64,000 nt of DNA from the NCBI GenBank assembly GCA_947579665.1, contig CANPUZ010000031.1:1178001-1242000 (forward strand), given 5' to 3'. Each line of letters begins with the position of its first letter. Positions within the stretch are counted from its first letter, which is position 1. Under the pieces are notes generated by a model, which was not told the DNA's origin, searched no databases, and was given only the letters and a program-made list of their open reading frames with translations. The position numbers and the translations under genes are program-made. Below are positions 11,441 through 24,592 of this stretch, in pieces. Origin of the DNA: Sympetrum striolatum. Lineage: Eukaryota; Arthropoda; Insecta; Odonata; Libellulidae.

Positions 11441-12149
11441 CAACCTCCATTGGTTAACTTTCAATTGAGAATGCTATTTTTAGCCCAGATGGTCCATACT
11501 ACCTATTTCATAATTGCGTTCAATGATCGTGTTAATATTTGGCTTTAATGAAACGTGACAACTAAAAGAAAGTACATTTTAAGTTATTATGGTACCGCGC
11601 TTTCGCACGGACTATTAAAACATGACATTGAGTGTTACTCGACCCTACTCGTAGAATGTCTAATATATACATCAATTAAATAAGACATTTATTTCTGTTC
11701 CATTATTTTGATTAAACAAATTGCTCCTAATTGAATAATTCTCAGAATCTTCCCAAATTTTATGTATAGTTTTTGAGAGTTCCGATATATCAAACCTTAC
11801 TATGTTAGGATAGGAGTAAATTAGGACGGATTTCAGTATTAAAGAGATCTTTTTATTTACATATTCTAAAAATCTGACACGCGATCGTTCATTTACAATT
11901 CGCTATACCTTGGGTGCAAAATTAAATTAAAATATTATTTGATAACGAACCAAGCACGAGCAATAGGTCATATATATTCAAATAAGATCACTGAAAGTAT
12001 AAATTCATGACAACAAATTTAAAAAGAAGATATGATCAATGTACGTTATTCTGGCACTAATTATATATTTGAGTATATAATGTTTTTAATTTTGATGTTA
12101 ATATTCTTGTTAATAAAAGGACGTATAAATTAAAATGATATGTGGTATT

Positions 12150-12265
12150 TCATTAAAACCGTTTCGACTGTTTAGATAATTTGGCGCATGTGCTCCCACC
12201 AACTGGGAATCGAACCCGGCATCGCTTCCTCATGAATCGCAAGCCTTACCCACACTGGTAACTTA
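12150..12265 (-). mobile_element. tRNA-derived SINE fragment
   Basis: On the minus strand the sequence contains GGGTTCGATTCCCAG, a good Pol III B box with T-stem pairing, preceded by GTGGGTAAGGCTTGCGATT and followed by TTGGTGGGAGCACATGCGCC. The same layout recurs at about 35.79-35.90 kb, including the GGTGGGAGCACATG tail, which marks it as an interspersed family and not a single tRNA gene. Confidence 0.6.
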
Positions 12266-13550
12266 TTTACTGGTTACTTATCTGGGAACCCAGAGTTAAA
12301 ATTTATTCGCTGAAATATTAAGATCTTTATGAAAAATTTACATACGATAAGATTGTTAAATGCCGCTCAAATTTGACTTTAAGTAGCACTGAAGAACTCA
12401 TTCACTGATATCTTTCGGACACATCATTCACTAAAACAGTTATTGCTAAACATATCAAATATGGTCATTACTTACCAGCCGAGGATAAGTCCGTAGTAGA
12501 ACTGTTGATTTTCTGCTTCTTATCCATTCTTTTGAGTAACATTATATTGCTCCCGATGAAAAGACAGATAACTAGAGAAAATTGGGTCTGCGTCGGACCA
12601 GACGGTGGAAGTTATACTTCTTTGGCCATTCGCACACGCCCATCCACACTCACACACACACACACACACACAGACGGACTGGATGTGTAAATGAAATATA
12701 AGACCTTTTCCTCTGTTATCCAATTTATTTCTCTGCAATATATTATTATGAGTGCCTTCATTATTATATTACAAACTTATACATCATCATTATCAAAAAA
12801 ACAATATGTACTTCAGGACAAAAATTGAGTAAATGGATGCTTGTCAGAAAAGTGTCATTTTGGGATACAAAATATCCCGAAAAAAATGTTCACATTGGAT
12901 GTTGATAGTGGTTCAAATCGCTCGTCTTCATCCCATTTTTCAAAAAATGCCTAGTATCCCAAACGAAATCTGTTATAAGAATTCTCCCTAATTTTAACCA
13001 GTTTTTCATCCACGAAAATGACAAAACTTGATCGATTAATAATTTTCAATTTCAAAATCCAGCCTTTGCATTTTGTAATCTCAGGTAATATTTTTTGCAT
13101 ATTAAAGCATAAAAATTCATGAGGGTGCTCGGATCATCAATTTCGCTCGTGAAAATCAGCATTTTGCCGAACATTGTGAAAATAAACATTTTGCCTCATG
13201 AATTTACTACGGTTTTTTCTTCATGTACGTAAAGTAATATAAGAATCAAGGAACCTTCAAAATTGAATATTTTGTTTAACCTGTATTTTGAGCACAATAT
13301 ATCATGTATCCCCTGTAAATGCCGTCTGGTTCTATCTCCCAAAATGTCAACTTTTATATCGAGTAGTTGATCAGCCGAAAAAGAATGTCGTGATTCCCTG
13401 CGAAAAAATTGTTTCCATTTTAGATTATATTTATATTGATATTATACTTGGAAAGACTATACCGCCTCAATGACGAGTTAAACCCGACCCCTTCATTCAT
13501 CAACCCTGGCCTTGTCTCACACCTAAATGTTTCTGTGTTTTTGGTGGATT
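12266..13550. other. Intron stretch with a CA microsatellite
   Basis: No gene recognised. A (CA)n tract lies at about 12650-12672. The remaining sequence is AT-rich with repeated AAAATCAGCATTTTGCC/AAACATTTTGCC-like words near 13150, of unknown meaning. Confidence 0.5.
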
Positions 13551-13571
13551 TCCTAAAAAAAACTTTTGTTC

Positions 13572-13740
13572 AGCGATCCCAAAAACATAAATACCAGATA
13601 AAAAAGTGAAAAAAAACTGTGAAAAATGACCAAAAGTTGCCTATTGTGGGCAACTGGACCATTTTCGGTAAAAACGGGTATCATCTTCGGGTTCAGCGAC
13701 CCCAAAAATATAAATATCAGATAAAAAAGTAAAAAAAGGT
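13572..13740. repeat. Two diverged direct repeats about 121 bp apart
   Basis: CAGCGATCCCAAAAACATAA at 13572 and CAGCGACCCCAAAAATATAA at 13693 begin two similar segments of about 45 bp, each continuing through a similar AGATAAAAAAGT block. This is a small tandem duplication in the SDR intron with no coding meaning. Confidence 0.6.
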
Positions 13741-14960
13741 ATGAAAAGGCACTTACAGAAAAATCTAATGCGAAAAATCTCACGCGTTACGCGGTTTTTT
13801 GACCGACACCCCATCCCGTTACAACGAGCGCAAAGAAGTATAACATCAAAAATTACAACAATACAATTGAAACACCACCTTTTGTTGAAAGTTAAGCTTA
13901 ATTTTAGATGATTAATACGTTGGAACTATCATCACATCATCAGCGTTGAGAGTGTTAACAATTACAAGAATATTATCTTATAGTATGAATAATAATGATA
14001 ATGTTTTATTTGTTTGGTTGTAATGGTTACTTCAATATGTTATCAATCTGCCCTATCCTCTCCACCCATTGCATTATTGCTTTCTGACAACAATTTATGC
14101 CTCTCGTAACACTCCCCCCTTTCTTTCACATCCACAAATTCAGTATACGTGAACTCTAAAGAGTAGAATAACTGTGTCATATTATCACTATACCTTTCTG
14201 AATGGTGACTGGTTCCCACTTCTTTCATATCATTTGGAACTCCTTTTTTTGTAATTCTTAACGTCCCTTTCGCATCGGTTAATGTAGCAACCAACTAATC
14301 AGTCATCTAAGGGAGATGTAGTAACTGTCACTCAGTAACCTTTATCTAGTAAGGGTTTAATTAGTACCAAAAAAAATTAGGGATGTTATTGGTTGGTAGA
14401 TATTTCTGTATTTACTCGAAATTAACTTCCTTTTTCTTCTTTGGGTCTCCCTGTAACTCATCACTCATTCCACCAATCTGACCATGAGAAGACATGGAAA
14501 CATTCAGTTCATTCATAGAAAAAATGTCTTTTCATTCGACATGTGCTATGACATTCTAAATTTATCATAAATATGAACACATATAGAGTTTCTATGTTTC
14601 CCTGGTGCTGTGAATTTGCTGATCTTTGGATAAACATATGCAATAGAGATTTCAAAGCCAAATTTTGGGACTCTTCAATTTTAGAGAAATTTCTTGTCTT
14701 CTTAGGGTTTCAAGTAGTCTGATAAATTTGTTTCCTGTGTATGCTCATTATACTTGAATTATTTACAATTCATCTGCAAAACACAGTCATGGCTGTTGTG
14801 TCATCCAGTAACTTCTACCTCATATTACATATTTCTGTATAAGGAGCACCAATCCGTTTTTCTTGTATTTCGGTGTGTGTGAAAAGAACCGAGAATTCAC
14901 GTTGTAAGTATGTGTGTTCAGTATTTGAAAGTAAATTTGTTTGTTTCTCCAATGTTACAG
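13741..14960. other. Intron 3' portion, nothing recognised
   Basis: AT-rich sequence leading to the pyrimidine tract and AATGTTACAG acceptor of the last SDR exon. No element ends identified. Confidence 0.5.
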
Positions 14961-14993
14961 ATCCATGATATAATGGTTATAAACCAGTTATAG
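14961..14993 (+). CDS. Last coding exon of the short-chain dehydrogenase (C-terminal IHDIMVINQL, stop)
   Basis: Directly after the acceptor AATGTTACAG, ten codons and a TAG encode IHDIMVINQL. In DHRS11/farnesol-dehydrogenase-like SDRs the protein ends with a VQIHDI-type strand followed by a few residues. The exon at 698-842 ends in NVQ with the same phase (0), so joining them restores exactly that motif across a 14.1-kb intron. The exon is too small to be found by length and is supported by phase, motif and splice sites together. The 3' UTR follows, with no strong AATAAA nearby. Confidence 0.8.
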   Translation: MHDIMVINQL

Positions 14994-15220
14994 AGAGACT
15001 TTGAAGAGTAAGCTTAAAGAGGAGAAAAATGGATTGCCTTTGCCAAAGAAGTCCAGGGATGGTACAGTTGATATAAATCTAAAATTATACTTCTCCAAAC
15101 ATCTTGTGTAAATCATTTTTTGACCAAAACCTCTGGATATCTTTCCAGAATAATAATTTTGTTCATTTGAAATTTATTTTTGTGATTATTTTTTATCTTA
15201 ATAATATCCTATTTCATATA

Positions 15221-16976
15221 CACCAGAACCTCTATTTAACAAAAGTGACGGGGCCTAATTTTTTACTATTCGTTATTTGGAAGTTAGTTGTTCAGAGGTG
15301 TATTTGCAATTGCATACCTCAAAGGGGCCATAACATACCATATTTCCCGATTACGAGGGTAAAGCATTTTACCCAAAATAAGTATCTCAAATTACAGTGC
15401 AGCCAAAGGTAACGTATTTCTTAAGCCAAAGATACACATTCATCTGTAAATGGCCTATTTGCCGGAATTTACGATAATTAAAATGGTGAACTTGAAAATA
15501 TTTCAATAACAATCAACCCAATTAATAACTGCAACATTGAATATGCTGTTACAGCCAAAATCGCGTCGTATTAATGCCGTGGAATGCTTAAAAAACAAAC
15601 ATCGATTTCTGCATCACTTTTGAAATCCACTTGGCTTGTGCTTCGTACTAAAATGCGAACACTCCATGTACGTTGGCGATCTCCCGATACTAATACATTG
15701 TTTTTCGGTGGTTTTGCGGCTTTGATACAGAGTTATCAAGTCTTGATCGAGTAATTTGAACGCTTTGGAATGCGAAATGTAGTTTGAGCAATGAGTAAAA
15801 CAAAGCAATTTTGTTATTTTTGCATTTCTAAAGGTTTCATAGATTAATAAGCAGGGGCTTTTTTCTGCCTTCAGCATGCTCAATTGCTGCGCATCAGAAC
15901 AGCTGCCCCCACAAAATGTTCCGAAACTAGAATGTATGCATCTTCCTTAATTTTATTATTTCATTCATTATCTGAACTCTATGAATCAGAAGGAACGTTT
16001 ATATTAAGCCACAGCATTTAAATGTACATTTCATTGTGCTCTCCGCTGCATCTGCAGGTCTTGCATGGTATAAAAGTTCTCGTATTCGTCATTTTAAAAC
16101 TTCTACTGCATTGAGCCCCAATTATGAATTAGAACAAATATTTGCGCAAGCGGAAAATCTATAATTACCCTGGAAAGCTATTATAATGTATGATAGAGTA
16201 GCTTTATCTCATTGCGGTAAACGATTATTTAGGAATTTTTATGTCATACCTGGTATTAATCAATTAAAAACTGAGACAGATTAATGCATTAGAATATACA
16301 TAAAATAAACATTATAATAATCAACGAGGTTTTAAAGCAGTTGGCAGAAGATTAGTTTTTTATATCACTCTAGCAGACGACACCGGCATCCGAGAAGTTT
16401 ACATTGCAGGCATGTTTTATTTTCCATGATCAAAGGAATCAAGAGGACTTTGAGAAAAAAATCGAACATGATCGTTAAGTGAAAGGTTCATTTAAACTAT
16501 CTGCGTCCATGTCATAGGATAGACAAGCTCCTGAGTCCCGTTTGAGAGGAAAATAAAACTCCAAAAATACATGTAGTTAAAGGGGAGCCATTGAAAAGTT
16601 CCCACCAGTGCTCTGCGGGTTGCGTTATTATGCCGAGTGATGCCGAGAGTATGCGAGTTTCACTAAACGATTTCTGATTGGCTGTTTCACCAAACAAGTA
16701 AAATACTCTCTGTTTAGTGTTCATCGCTTGCCTTTTCTTTGGCACTGAGATTTTTGAAATTTTTCCACGTAAATGGAAAATACGTTTTTAGGGACCGGTG
16801 GAGGTGTTCGTTATTTGGAGGTCTTCGTAATTCGTGAGTTCGTTGTAGGGAGGTTTTCATACGTACATGGGAACATGGGGGGACATAATTACAAGGGAAA
16901 TTCGTGGGACTGGGAAATTTATTCGTTATTTGGAGGTGTTCGTTATATAGGAGTTCGTTAAGTAGAGCTTTTGTTG
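15221..16976 (-). mobile_element. Non-autonomous Tigger-like element, 1.76 kb, TA-flanked
   Basis: The left end CACCAGAACCTCTATTTAAC and the reverse complement of the right end, CAACAAAAGCTCTACTTAAC, match at 16 of 20 bases. Both are flanked by TA (15219-15220 and 16977-16978). Subterminal TTCGTTATTTGGAGGT repeats (16811, 16922) are typical of pogo/Tigger termini. On the minus strand near 16750 a frame begins VPKKRQAMNTKQR, reminiscent of a Tigger transposase start, but it is lost soon after. There is no DDE domain, so the element needs a transposase from elsewhere or is dead. Confidence 0.75.
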
Positions 16977-17579
16977 TATCTACAGAAATAGTAAAAACTG
17001 ATTTATTGATAGGAACTCAAGACAGGCAATTATGAAATTAATATTGCCCCTTGAATCATAAAGATACACTTTAGTTAAAAGATAGATAGTCATTAAAGAA
17101 ATATAGTTTGATGAAAGATATTTATTTATTTTACATTACAGCCATTATTAGTCACTAATGGAGGCAAACCATTTTCTATTCATGTGCCAAATATTACAAT
17201 TATCTTTTTGTCCAACCTTAGGTGTTCAAGGTTTGTTGAAAATAAACAGTAACAATTAAATTGTCATAACATTGTATTAAAGTATTATGTATTAATTAAT
17301 ATATATTATGGTAAATTAAAGAGTTGACTTAAAAATTCACAAAATAATTGTTTACTATACAGTATGCCATCTGAAAGCCAATACTAACTTTTATCAATGA
17401 GACTTTGCTATTCTACTTTGGATGTCAAAAGTTGTACATCGAGTCCATAAGTCATAACTTTAAGCAATGCACATTTTGCGCTGTATTAATCTGTCAGTCT
17501 ATTGTCATAACCATCTTTTATCAAATTTTTTCGGAAAATAACCACTCGCAAGAATAGTTTGAGAAGAAAATAGACAGTG

Positions 17580-18110
17580 CTATACAGCAGTTACTAGTTA
17601 AATTTGATATCCCTGCTAGTTGCCTGAAATCTTGAAATCTGAAAAAAATTTACTGCTTATTGTCAGAATTACTGCGTAAATTAGAAAACAGCCCTAGTCC
17701 ACTCATCAGAGTATCGAGACTATCAATTTTTTCATGTACCTATATTGTTGTGTAAGTTGAGCAGGGAATGTACAGTGTTTACAGCAAATAGCAGTAGCAA
17801 GGTTTTTAAACAGTTATAGGTACCAGGAATAGTATTCAACGTTCTTTTTTCTGATTCGACATTATTTTAATTGACTCCATAAACCTATCATTTTCAATTG
17901 CTTCCAAGTCCTTTCAAAAATTGACAATTTTTTTTTCTAAATGGAATTAGACTGAAAATCAATTTGCATTGCCTGTCAAAATCTCTATGTTGAATTTATC
18001 TATTCTGGTGGTATCAGGATATTAAATTCATTTTGATGTCTCTGCTGAGGTTGCCTGAAATCTTGAATCTCATTGCTTAGCGCCTGAATTACTGCAGCAA
18101 ATTCTTGCGT
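17580..18110. repeat. Diverged duplication of a hAT transposase segment
   Basis: The segment near 17608-17705 (containing TTGCCTGAAATCTTGAAATC) resembles 18033-18110 (TTGCCTGAAATCTTGAATCT) with the same flanking order. On the minus strand both read as the hAT motif FQDFRQ. This is either a partial tandem duplication within the pseudogene or two elements. Confidence 0.5.
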
Positions 18111-19063
18111 TATTTTAACTCAATCTAGTTTTTCATGATATTTTTTGTTTGATAATTATTCAAATGTGTTAGAAATAACCTCATGGTTAAAACCTTGTAA
18201 TCTAACTGCTAATGAATGTTACATTGAGATGCAACATCATCATTATTGTCTCACTAATACCTTGCAACTTAACATTTCATTTGTTCAATTGTGAGCATAA
18301 GTCAGTGAAAAAATTAATTCTCAAAGCCACTCGACATCCTAAAATTTACTATATTTTTCCATAATTTTTGATTGTGGAAAAAAAGTCTGATTTCATCTAA
18401 ACACTCCCTGACTCTCTGAAATATTTTCCCATGACTTAAATGTTGAACATTGTTGTACTTAAGTAAACCATTACAGACAGAGTTAACCTCAAATACTACT
18501 TCAAAATATTTTCTTTTATTTAAATCATGTGCAGATATAAAATTCACCACTTTTATAATATCACTGATAACATCTTCCAAAGACCTGAAATTAATCTTGG
18601 CATATAAAACCTACTGGTGTATAATACAGTAAAAAACAGGAACTGAATGCCCACTTTCTTTGATAAAGAAGTAACCGTATTCCTTTCCAATCCCACTACA
18701 AGCAATATAGGTACAAGTTGATACAATTTTGTTGATGTCAATTTCTCTTTCCTTAACATATACAACTGCATTGAAAATGCAAAGTAAAAATGGACTTACA
18801 GAAACTCAGACAGGGCTGGGAATTGCCTGCATTTTTATTTTTGCCTGAGCAATAATTTCCTATTGTTCCTCCTTGCATTTCTCAGAATACAACATATTTG
18901 TCTCATAATGCCCATTCACTGAGGATGTACTGCATACAACTGTCCTGGAACATAAAACGTACACCGCTTTATTTCTTTTATTAATCCCATAGTCTTGAGC
19001 ACAGCAACTTTGGAATTCTCTGCTGCATCTATTTAATAGTACTTTTTTATGTTTGCCAACCAT
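17950..19063 (-). pseudogene. hAT-superfamily transposase pseudogene (ZBED5/GTF2IRD2-like)
   Basis: Read on the minus strand from 19063, the frame has an N-terminal BED-like region (AVYVLCSRTVVCSTSSVNGH, followed by YETN). After a gap come GIGKEYGYFFIKESGHSVPV, FYCIIHQ and a stop, then VLYAKINFRSLEDVISDIIK, VVNFISAHDLNKRKYFEVVF, LLKYNNVQHLSHGKIFQRV, ECLDEIRLFF. These are the middle blocks of this transposase group: the CIIHQ-x-LCAK motif, the VNFI-x-A-x-x-LN-x-R block and the VRWLSRG-like block, where W has become H here. Further on, CSQLNKLNVKLQGIS-like and EIQDFRQPQQ segments represent the C-terminal dimerisation region. Stops, frame changes and deletions make it non-functional. Confidence 0.75.
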
Positions 19064-22000
19064 ATTGGGTAAAACTAGAAAAAATTATGAACATTGATAA
19101 CTAAAATATTTCAAAAATATTCACTTTGATGTATGTTTACATTAACTACCTTTAATATTCAGCTACAAAGCAATAGTATTATGCAGTGCACAATCTCAGT
19201 ATGATTACTCTTGCTAAAACCAAATTACAAACTCAAATGAGTGGAGTATGGACGCATTTGACACAATTAAATTGTATCTAAATTCAAAGATTTCTATCAG
19301 ACTACACCAACTGTCAGGTAATTAATAATGACATATATCAGTGATAAGGTTCACCTAAGTTACCACCCCTGCTGACCTAACTCAAAAAACAGAGTCCATG
19401 TTTCTTACGGAAGAACCTCTCTCTCGAGAAGAGAGAAAATAACGATGGAGGACATGGTCTGCTATCCGATCCCAGCCTTCACATTTGAATAGAGATTTTT
19501 TCATTGTTTATATAAAAATCATTTACTATTATCCATTTTTTTAGTGCCTTTAACATGGCAGAGTGCTTTTATCACAATAAATAGTTACATAATCCATACA
19601 TTCAATGGTTAAAAAGTGGTTCATATGAAATGGTGAATGTTCTCGCATTCTACAGCTTTGGCATTATTAGAGTTGAATGACCTATTCCAAATGAATCTGG
19701 GTTTCAGCGATGGACAGAAGAGAGGCAACCTCCTTTATCTCCAAAGGGATCCTTCCTCCCTATGAGTTTAAAAACTTAGAAGACAGGAAGTGTAGAGGGA
19801 AAAAATATATTTTTAATTCTATGGAGGTGATCTTTCTATGGTTAATATATTTTTAATTCTACTCCTGAAAGCAGAGACGGTCCGAGATTCGAGCAGTCTG
19901 GGAGACAATCCAGAGCGTTTATGGGTCTTCTTAGATCCCTTGAAGATTCTCAATGCAAAAATTATATGCATAGCTTAGGCAATTTTAACAATTACACTCA
20001 GTCACAATATTTAGTAAAACTGTTTAACTTTCATTGATCCATAAAGGGGAACTAATTCTAAACAACTGTCTGCCTAGAATGTCAATATTATTCAGATTAC
20101 TCCTTCCCAATGATTGGATTCAATTTCCTTTGCAATGGATGAAGCTTTCTTTGGTCCTAGTTCTCTGAGTAATTTCCTTAGCAATTCCTTATAGTCATTG
20201 AGCCATGGCTATTTTTTACGGAAATTGCATTTAGTAAAACTGCTAAATCAGATGTAATCAGAAAAGATCTCGCGTTTTAAGGTGTAAGTGTTGAAAGAAT
20301 AATTCTCGGATCTCCAACCAGGTAAATTGTGATTGTGATGTGAATGTGATTGGTTTGCGTGGCCGTGTCGTGTTGCCCTGACATCTAAGAAAGCCATTTA
20401 ATAATTAAAAACTAGGCTTTGTATTTTTATCAATTTATTAATGAAAGTTTAGTTAGTTTAGTTCATCAGCCATTATCAAATACGGCACTAGAAATATTGA
20501 CATTCCATACTGATTACCCATAATTATTCTTAAATAAGATGAGCTCAGCTTCCCTTCTTGGGAAATATTACCTATTGTCAGGAGAATCTATTGCCACTGA
20601 ATCTTAATGCTGGTTTCCAAGCCTCCCCTATTCTTCCTTAAAAATTCTTGATTTAAAGATAAGGAAGACATTTATGATATCTTGAAGGTGCAGAAATTGA
20701 AATGTGTGAATTGCTCGACATTTAACATGGGATAAACTGGCAGAAGCTCTAATTGTATGCCAAAATGTATACCCTATGTATTTGATGCCAATAATTTGTG
20801 TAGCAAAATAAATTAACAGCGATAACAATTGAGACAGAGGAATTTCAACAATGATAGGTCTATTCTTAATGGCTAATCAATTTTCGAGGCACATGAACAT
20901 TTTAAAAGTAAGTCCACATAATACCAAACCCAGTAGATAAGGAAAATAAAACTTGCAAACTGCTGCAAAAATTGGAACTTTTTGAATGGTTGACCTGATT
21001 TACCTTCTCTCTTGCCGAACGATTAAAAATATATTTTTCACCTCTCAACCTGCATTATTTATCTAAAATGGATTAAATCGTTTTCTCAGTCTTATAATTG
21101 AACCATTTTTATCAATCTTATAAATAGCCTGCATCCCAGGATCTGCGTGCATCACCTCTGAACCTGCTTACGACATTATCTTCATTTTTTGTAGGCCTTG
21201 GAGTTGAAGAGAATCAAAATTCTTTCCTTAGTAAACCATAAAATTTCTATACAAAAATTGTCATCCATGCTATCCATATCTACATAAAGTACCCCATTCA
21301 TATTCCTTCCTTTTCCTGTAATCTCTGTCCACATCTAAGAATGTCATTTTTAAGCAATTTTCTGTCTCATACAAAAACCCTAAAAGATGCCTCAAATTTT
21401 AGACTGACTGAATATAGAAGCAAGTGACATGTGACTGCTCCATCGAAGACCCTTTCTCTTACCTCTCACACCCCTACGGAAGAGCTCCCTTTCTTTCTTT
21501 GAGAAGGGCAGCGTGAATGGTACCGATATATAATTATGTAGACAAAAACATTGAGAGCAGACGCACCACCTAAGGGAACTTGCCACAGAAATCCTTAGTA
21601 GTAGATTTAAATGTATTATTCATGCATGAGTACATGAATTGTTGATTAATACTTTTTTCCAATGAAGTTCTTAATTGTTTTAGCATTTAAAAATGTATTA
21701 TTGGAGTAGATGTAAATTGAAAGAATTAAATAATTACAAGTATATTATTTAATTTGGTGCTGGTGGTGGTTTTTTTGGTTGGTGGTGGTTTGGTGGTGCT
21801 TGTCTTGACTCTGCATGACTAGACCTTCTGGATTTACTTATTCATAAGAAATTTTGCATGTTCAATATAAAGCAGCAGTCCAAAATGGTCAGAGCCCTCC
21901 GCTGGGAATCTTTTAAGAATATAAATCAGTACATACAAAAATTATTTGAGAAATTTCTTAGCAGTGATATACAAGACACGATATGCCACAGCATGATCCA

Positions 22001-22379
22001 AACTCTCAGTAATTGCGACTTTCGCTGGCAGAAGGCGAAAAGATTATCGCAAGACTATAGCAAGGACTGATGGCCTATGTTGGTATCATTTTCCATATAC
22101 TATAAAGTGAGCTAATTAGTAAAGTATTAGGTGGTTCTTTGTTTCACACCCCCTTCCACACGCCTTATGCTGGGATATTAATGTAAATGTATTTATAATT
22201 TAATTATCTTTCATTAATCAACAGCACCATTATTATATTTATAATATTAGTGCTAAGTGTTACTCATATCACATGACCATAGTAACACGTACAGTCAGAT
22301 CATCTTACATTTCAGCGTATTTTTAAATGGAGGAGGTTCTCAATTTAAGTAGATTATTTTTTTTCTTTTTCCCTCTACG
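19064..22379. other. 3.3 kb without a recognised gene
   Basis: AT-rich, with a duplicated AATATATTTTTAATTCTA word at about 19805 and 19845 and a GGTGGT-rich stretch at about 21758-21800. The plus-strand frame at 21858-22070 (71 codons) has an ordinary residue mix but no domain or splice context that I recognise. Confidence 0.4.
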
Positions 22380-22635
22380 CTATATTCCCATGTTTTATGG
22401 GGTTGGCTGATGAATAATGGTTTTGGGTGATAATGATGATGAGGTTGGTTTTGGCGATGAATTGGCGACTTTTATGGCAGGATGCCCATCCAACCGTGCA
22501 CATGAAAGTCAGACAAACACACACAACCATTCCCTAATCAGATAAATCCTGATCAACTGGGATTCGAACCCAGAGCCTTGGGGTTGGAGTGATGGCGCTT
22601 AGCATGTGCTAACCACTCGACCATCAAGGCTGGTC
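22380..22635 (-). mobile_element. tRNA-derived SINE
   Basis: On the minus strand the head reads CTTGATGGTCGAGTGGTTAG (A-box-like) and, about 40 bases later, GGGTTCGAATCCCAG (perfect B box with a pairing T stem). The spacer is of the length seen in long-variable-arm (Ser/Leu-type) tRNAs. A non-tRNA body follows, with GTGTGTGTTTGTCTGACTTT and GTTGGATGGGCATCC. The extension beyond the tRNA part argues for a SINE and not a tRNA gene. It is a different family from the SINE at 12.2 and 35.8 kb. Confidence 0.7.
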
Positions 22636-24500
22636 ATTTAAGTAGATTAATATCGTATATTAACTCCATAGAACAATAGTTCTGCAAAGATCTTTCACAG
22701 TAATGAGGGCTCTTGACAATGTTAATACAGAGTTAACACCATGAAAAGTTACATTTTGGATGATCATTTGAGTAAAGAACTCGCAAATCAGACAAGTCGA
22801 AATATAAGCCAATATAAATGACACCCATACAACTTGGCCACTTTCACAAGTTTCTTTTCAATCTATGCAAGCACTCTATTTCCTCTTTGAAATCTGCAAG
22901 TATCCATTGTAATTTATAATTTATTGTATTATTTCGTTGTAATTCCATTTTTATTCTTAACAAGTTTTCTCTAATGCTCTCTACTTCTGTTGACCTAATT
23001 TACAGTAATTCATTTTCTCTAAATAATCACATCATAATTAATTTCTATCATTTTTACGAAAATGTTCATTTCAATGTCCCTTTCAGTGTGGAGGACATTA
23101 ACCGAAATACCCAAGTTTATTCTAAATCTATGTACATTGATAGAAAATATTATGTTAGGAGAAAATATGAGTAACTAAAGTAATTCTTGGCCAAAATTTT
23201 TGAAGAAGAGTGAATAACGCTTGAGATTTGAGCCGATTTAAGGGAATAGGAATTTAATTCTTTCATAATACTATACTGCTTCTCCAGCATAAAAAGCAAT
23301 GACTTTTAGTGAGTATTTATAAAAATAATATCACAAAAGCCTTCAAAACATGACAGGCATAAAAAGGAAGACAAAAAGCGTGCTCAAAACAGAAAATCTC
23401 ATAGCATCGCTCTTGTCGAGATACACATCTGTTATGCTTGTTGCGTATTAGGTGGTAACTTTTTATGGTCCTAGCTATAAAATCTAGCTGGTTTACACAT
23501 TCTATTTTGTCACAGTTAGAGACTCTATGCACACATACAATAACATAATTTATGTTTACAAGGTTCACCTTTGCAGCCAAATATTCAAAAGCTTTTCAAT
23601 GGTATTGTGTTTTAGAACAAGGAAAACCAAATTATTTTTAGCAAAAATGGCTGCACCACCATTTTTATAGTTTGTGTTAGTAAAAGCAGACACCAGTCTA
23701 TATCCAGTTAAGATAGAGTGCTCTAGTTCACTCTTTGAGCCAATATTTTGTTAACCATATGGTATTAGGAGCTTCGTTTTATATAGCCACTAGTAATTCA
23801 TTTATTTTGTTTCTCAAACTGTACATTTAGGTGCAATATACTACGTTTATCTGATTTGCTTTTATTTACAATAACAGGCTTTGCATATTCATTGGTAGGA
23901 ATGCATTTCTTACAATCAGAATTAAGTAAATCAAAATATTGTTAACCAAACCTTACCTTAATTGGTTTCCCATGTTCCTGCAAATTCTGCTCACTTTTTC
24001 TAATACTTTATGTATTGGAATCAAAGCAATTGAGATGAAAGCCATCTCTATCTAATCCCTTAGTATCCAAATACATGTTGACATCACAATAAATAATTCG
24101 TAGAGCATTTTTTTGCATACATCTATGATACTATTGCAGATAATATGATGGTTTCAGAAATTCATCAGAGAAACCCGAATTCCTTGGGAAAGACAGTCAC
24201 AAGTTTAAAATTAAGTCCATACTGCAAAAAATGAACATAGAAAAGTATTATTTTTTTAATATGGGTATTGCAGAATGAAATAAGTACCTCAATCACTCAT
24301 GAAGACCTTAACTGAAAATATCTAATCCTTTAAAAGAAATGTTTTCCTGTATTTTAGTAACATTAGAGATTTATAATGAACTGAAGAAATTAATGGATTT
24401 AGTGAAGGATTGCTTGAGAGGGTGACGTAGGGTGGGAATCCACTTCGACAATAATCAAGAAGACCTATCATGAACTCCAAAAAACCTGAAAAAGCAGATT
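22636..24500. other. 1.9 kb without a recognised gene
   Basis: AT-rich sequence with only short frames and no element ends that I can name. Confidence 0.45.
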
Positions 24501-24540
<40 letters not shown>

Positions 24541-24592
24541 ATTATATATAGACGTTTCTCCGGATATACCTATATATATATAAGTTATATAT
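24501..24592. repeat. (TA)n microsatellite and TATCCGGAGAAGCGTC-type flank
   Basis: A TA run of about 34 bp is followed by TCTATTATATATAGACGTTT and CTCCGGATATACC, then more TA. The same flank, often inverted, borders the other copies of the multi-T-arm repeat (27.70-27.77 kb twice, 25.69-25.73 kb, 0.24 kb). It is probably part of the element's terminal structure. Confidence 0.7.

Noticed and set aside
13553..13783. Minus-strand frame with duplicated hydrophobic segments, as a membrane protein
   Set aside because: The hydrophobic look comes from A-rich DNA in a 121-bp non-coding duplication; no start or splice context.
22540..22635. A genuine tRNA-Ser/Leu gene on the minus strand
   Set aside because: The sequence continues without a terminator into a non-tRNA body with CA/GT-rich and GATGGGCATCC blocks, as in a SINE, and the acceptor stem does not close well.
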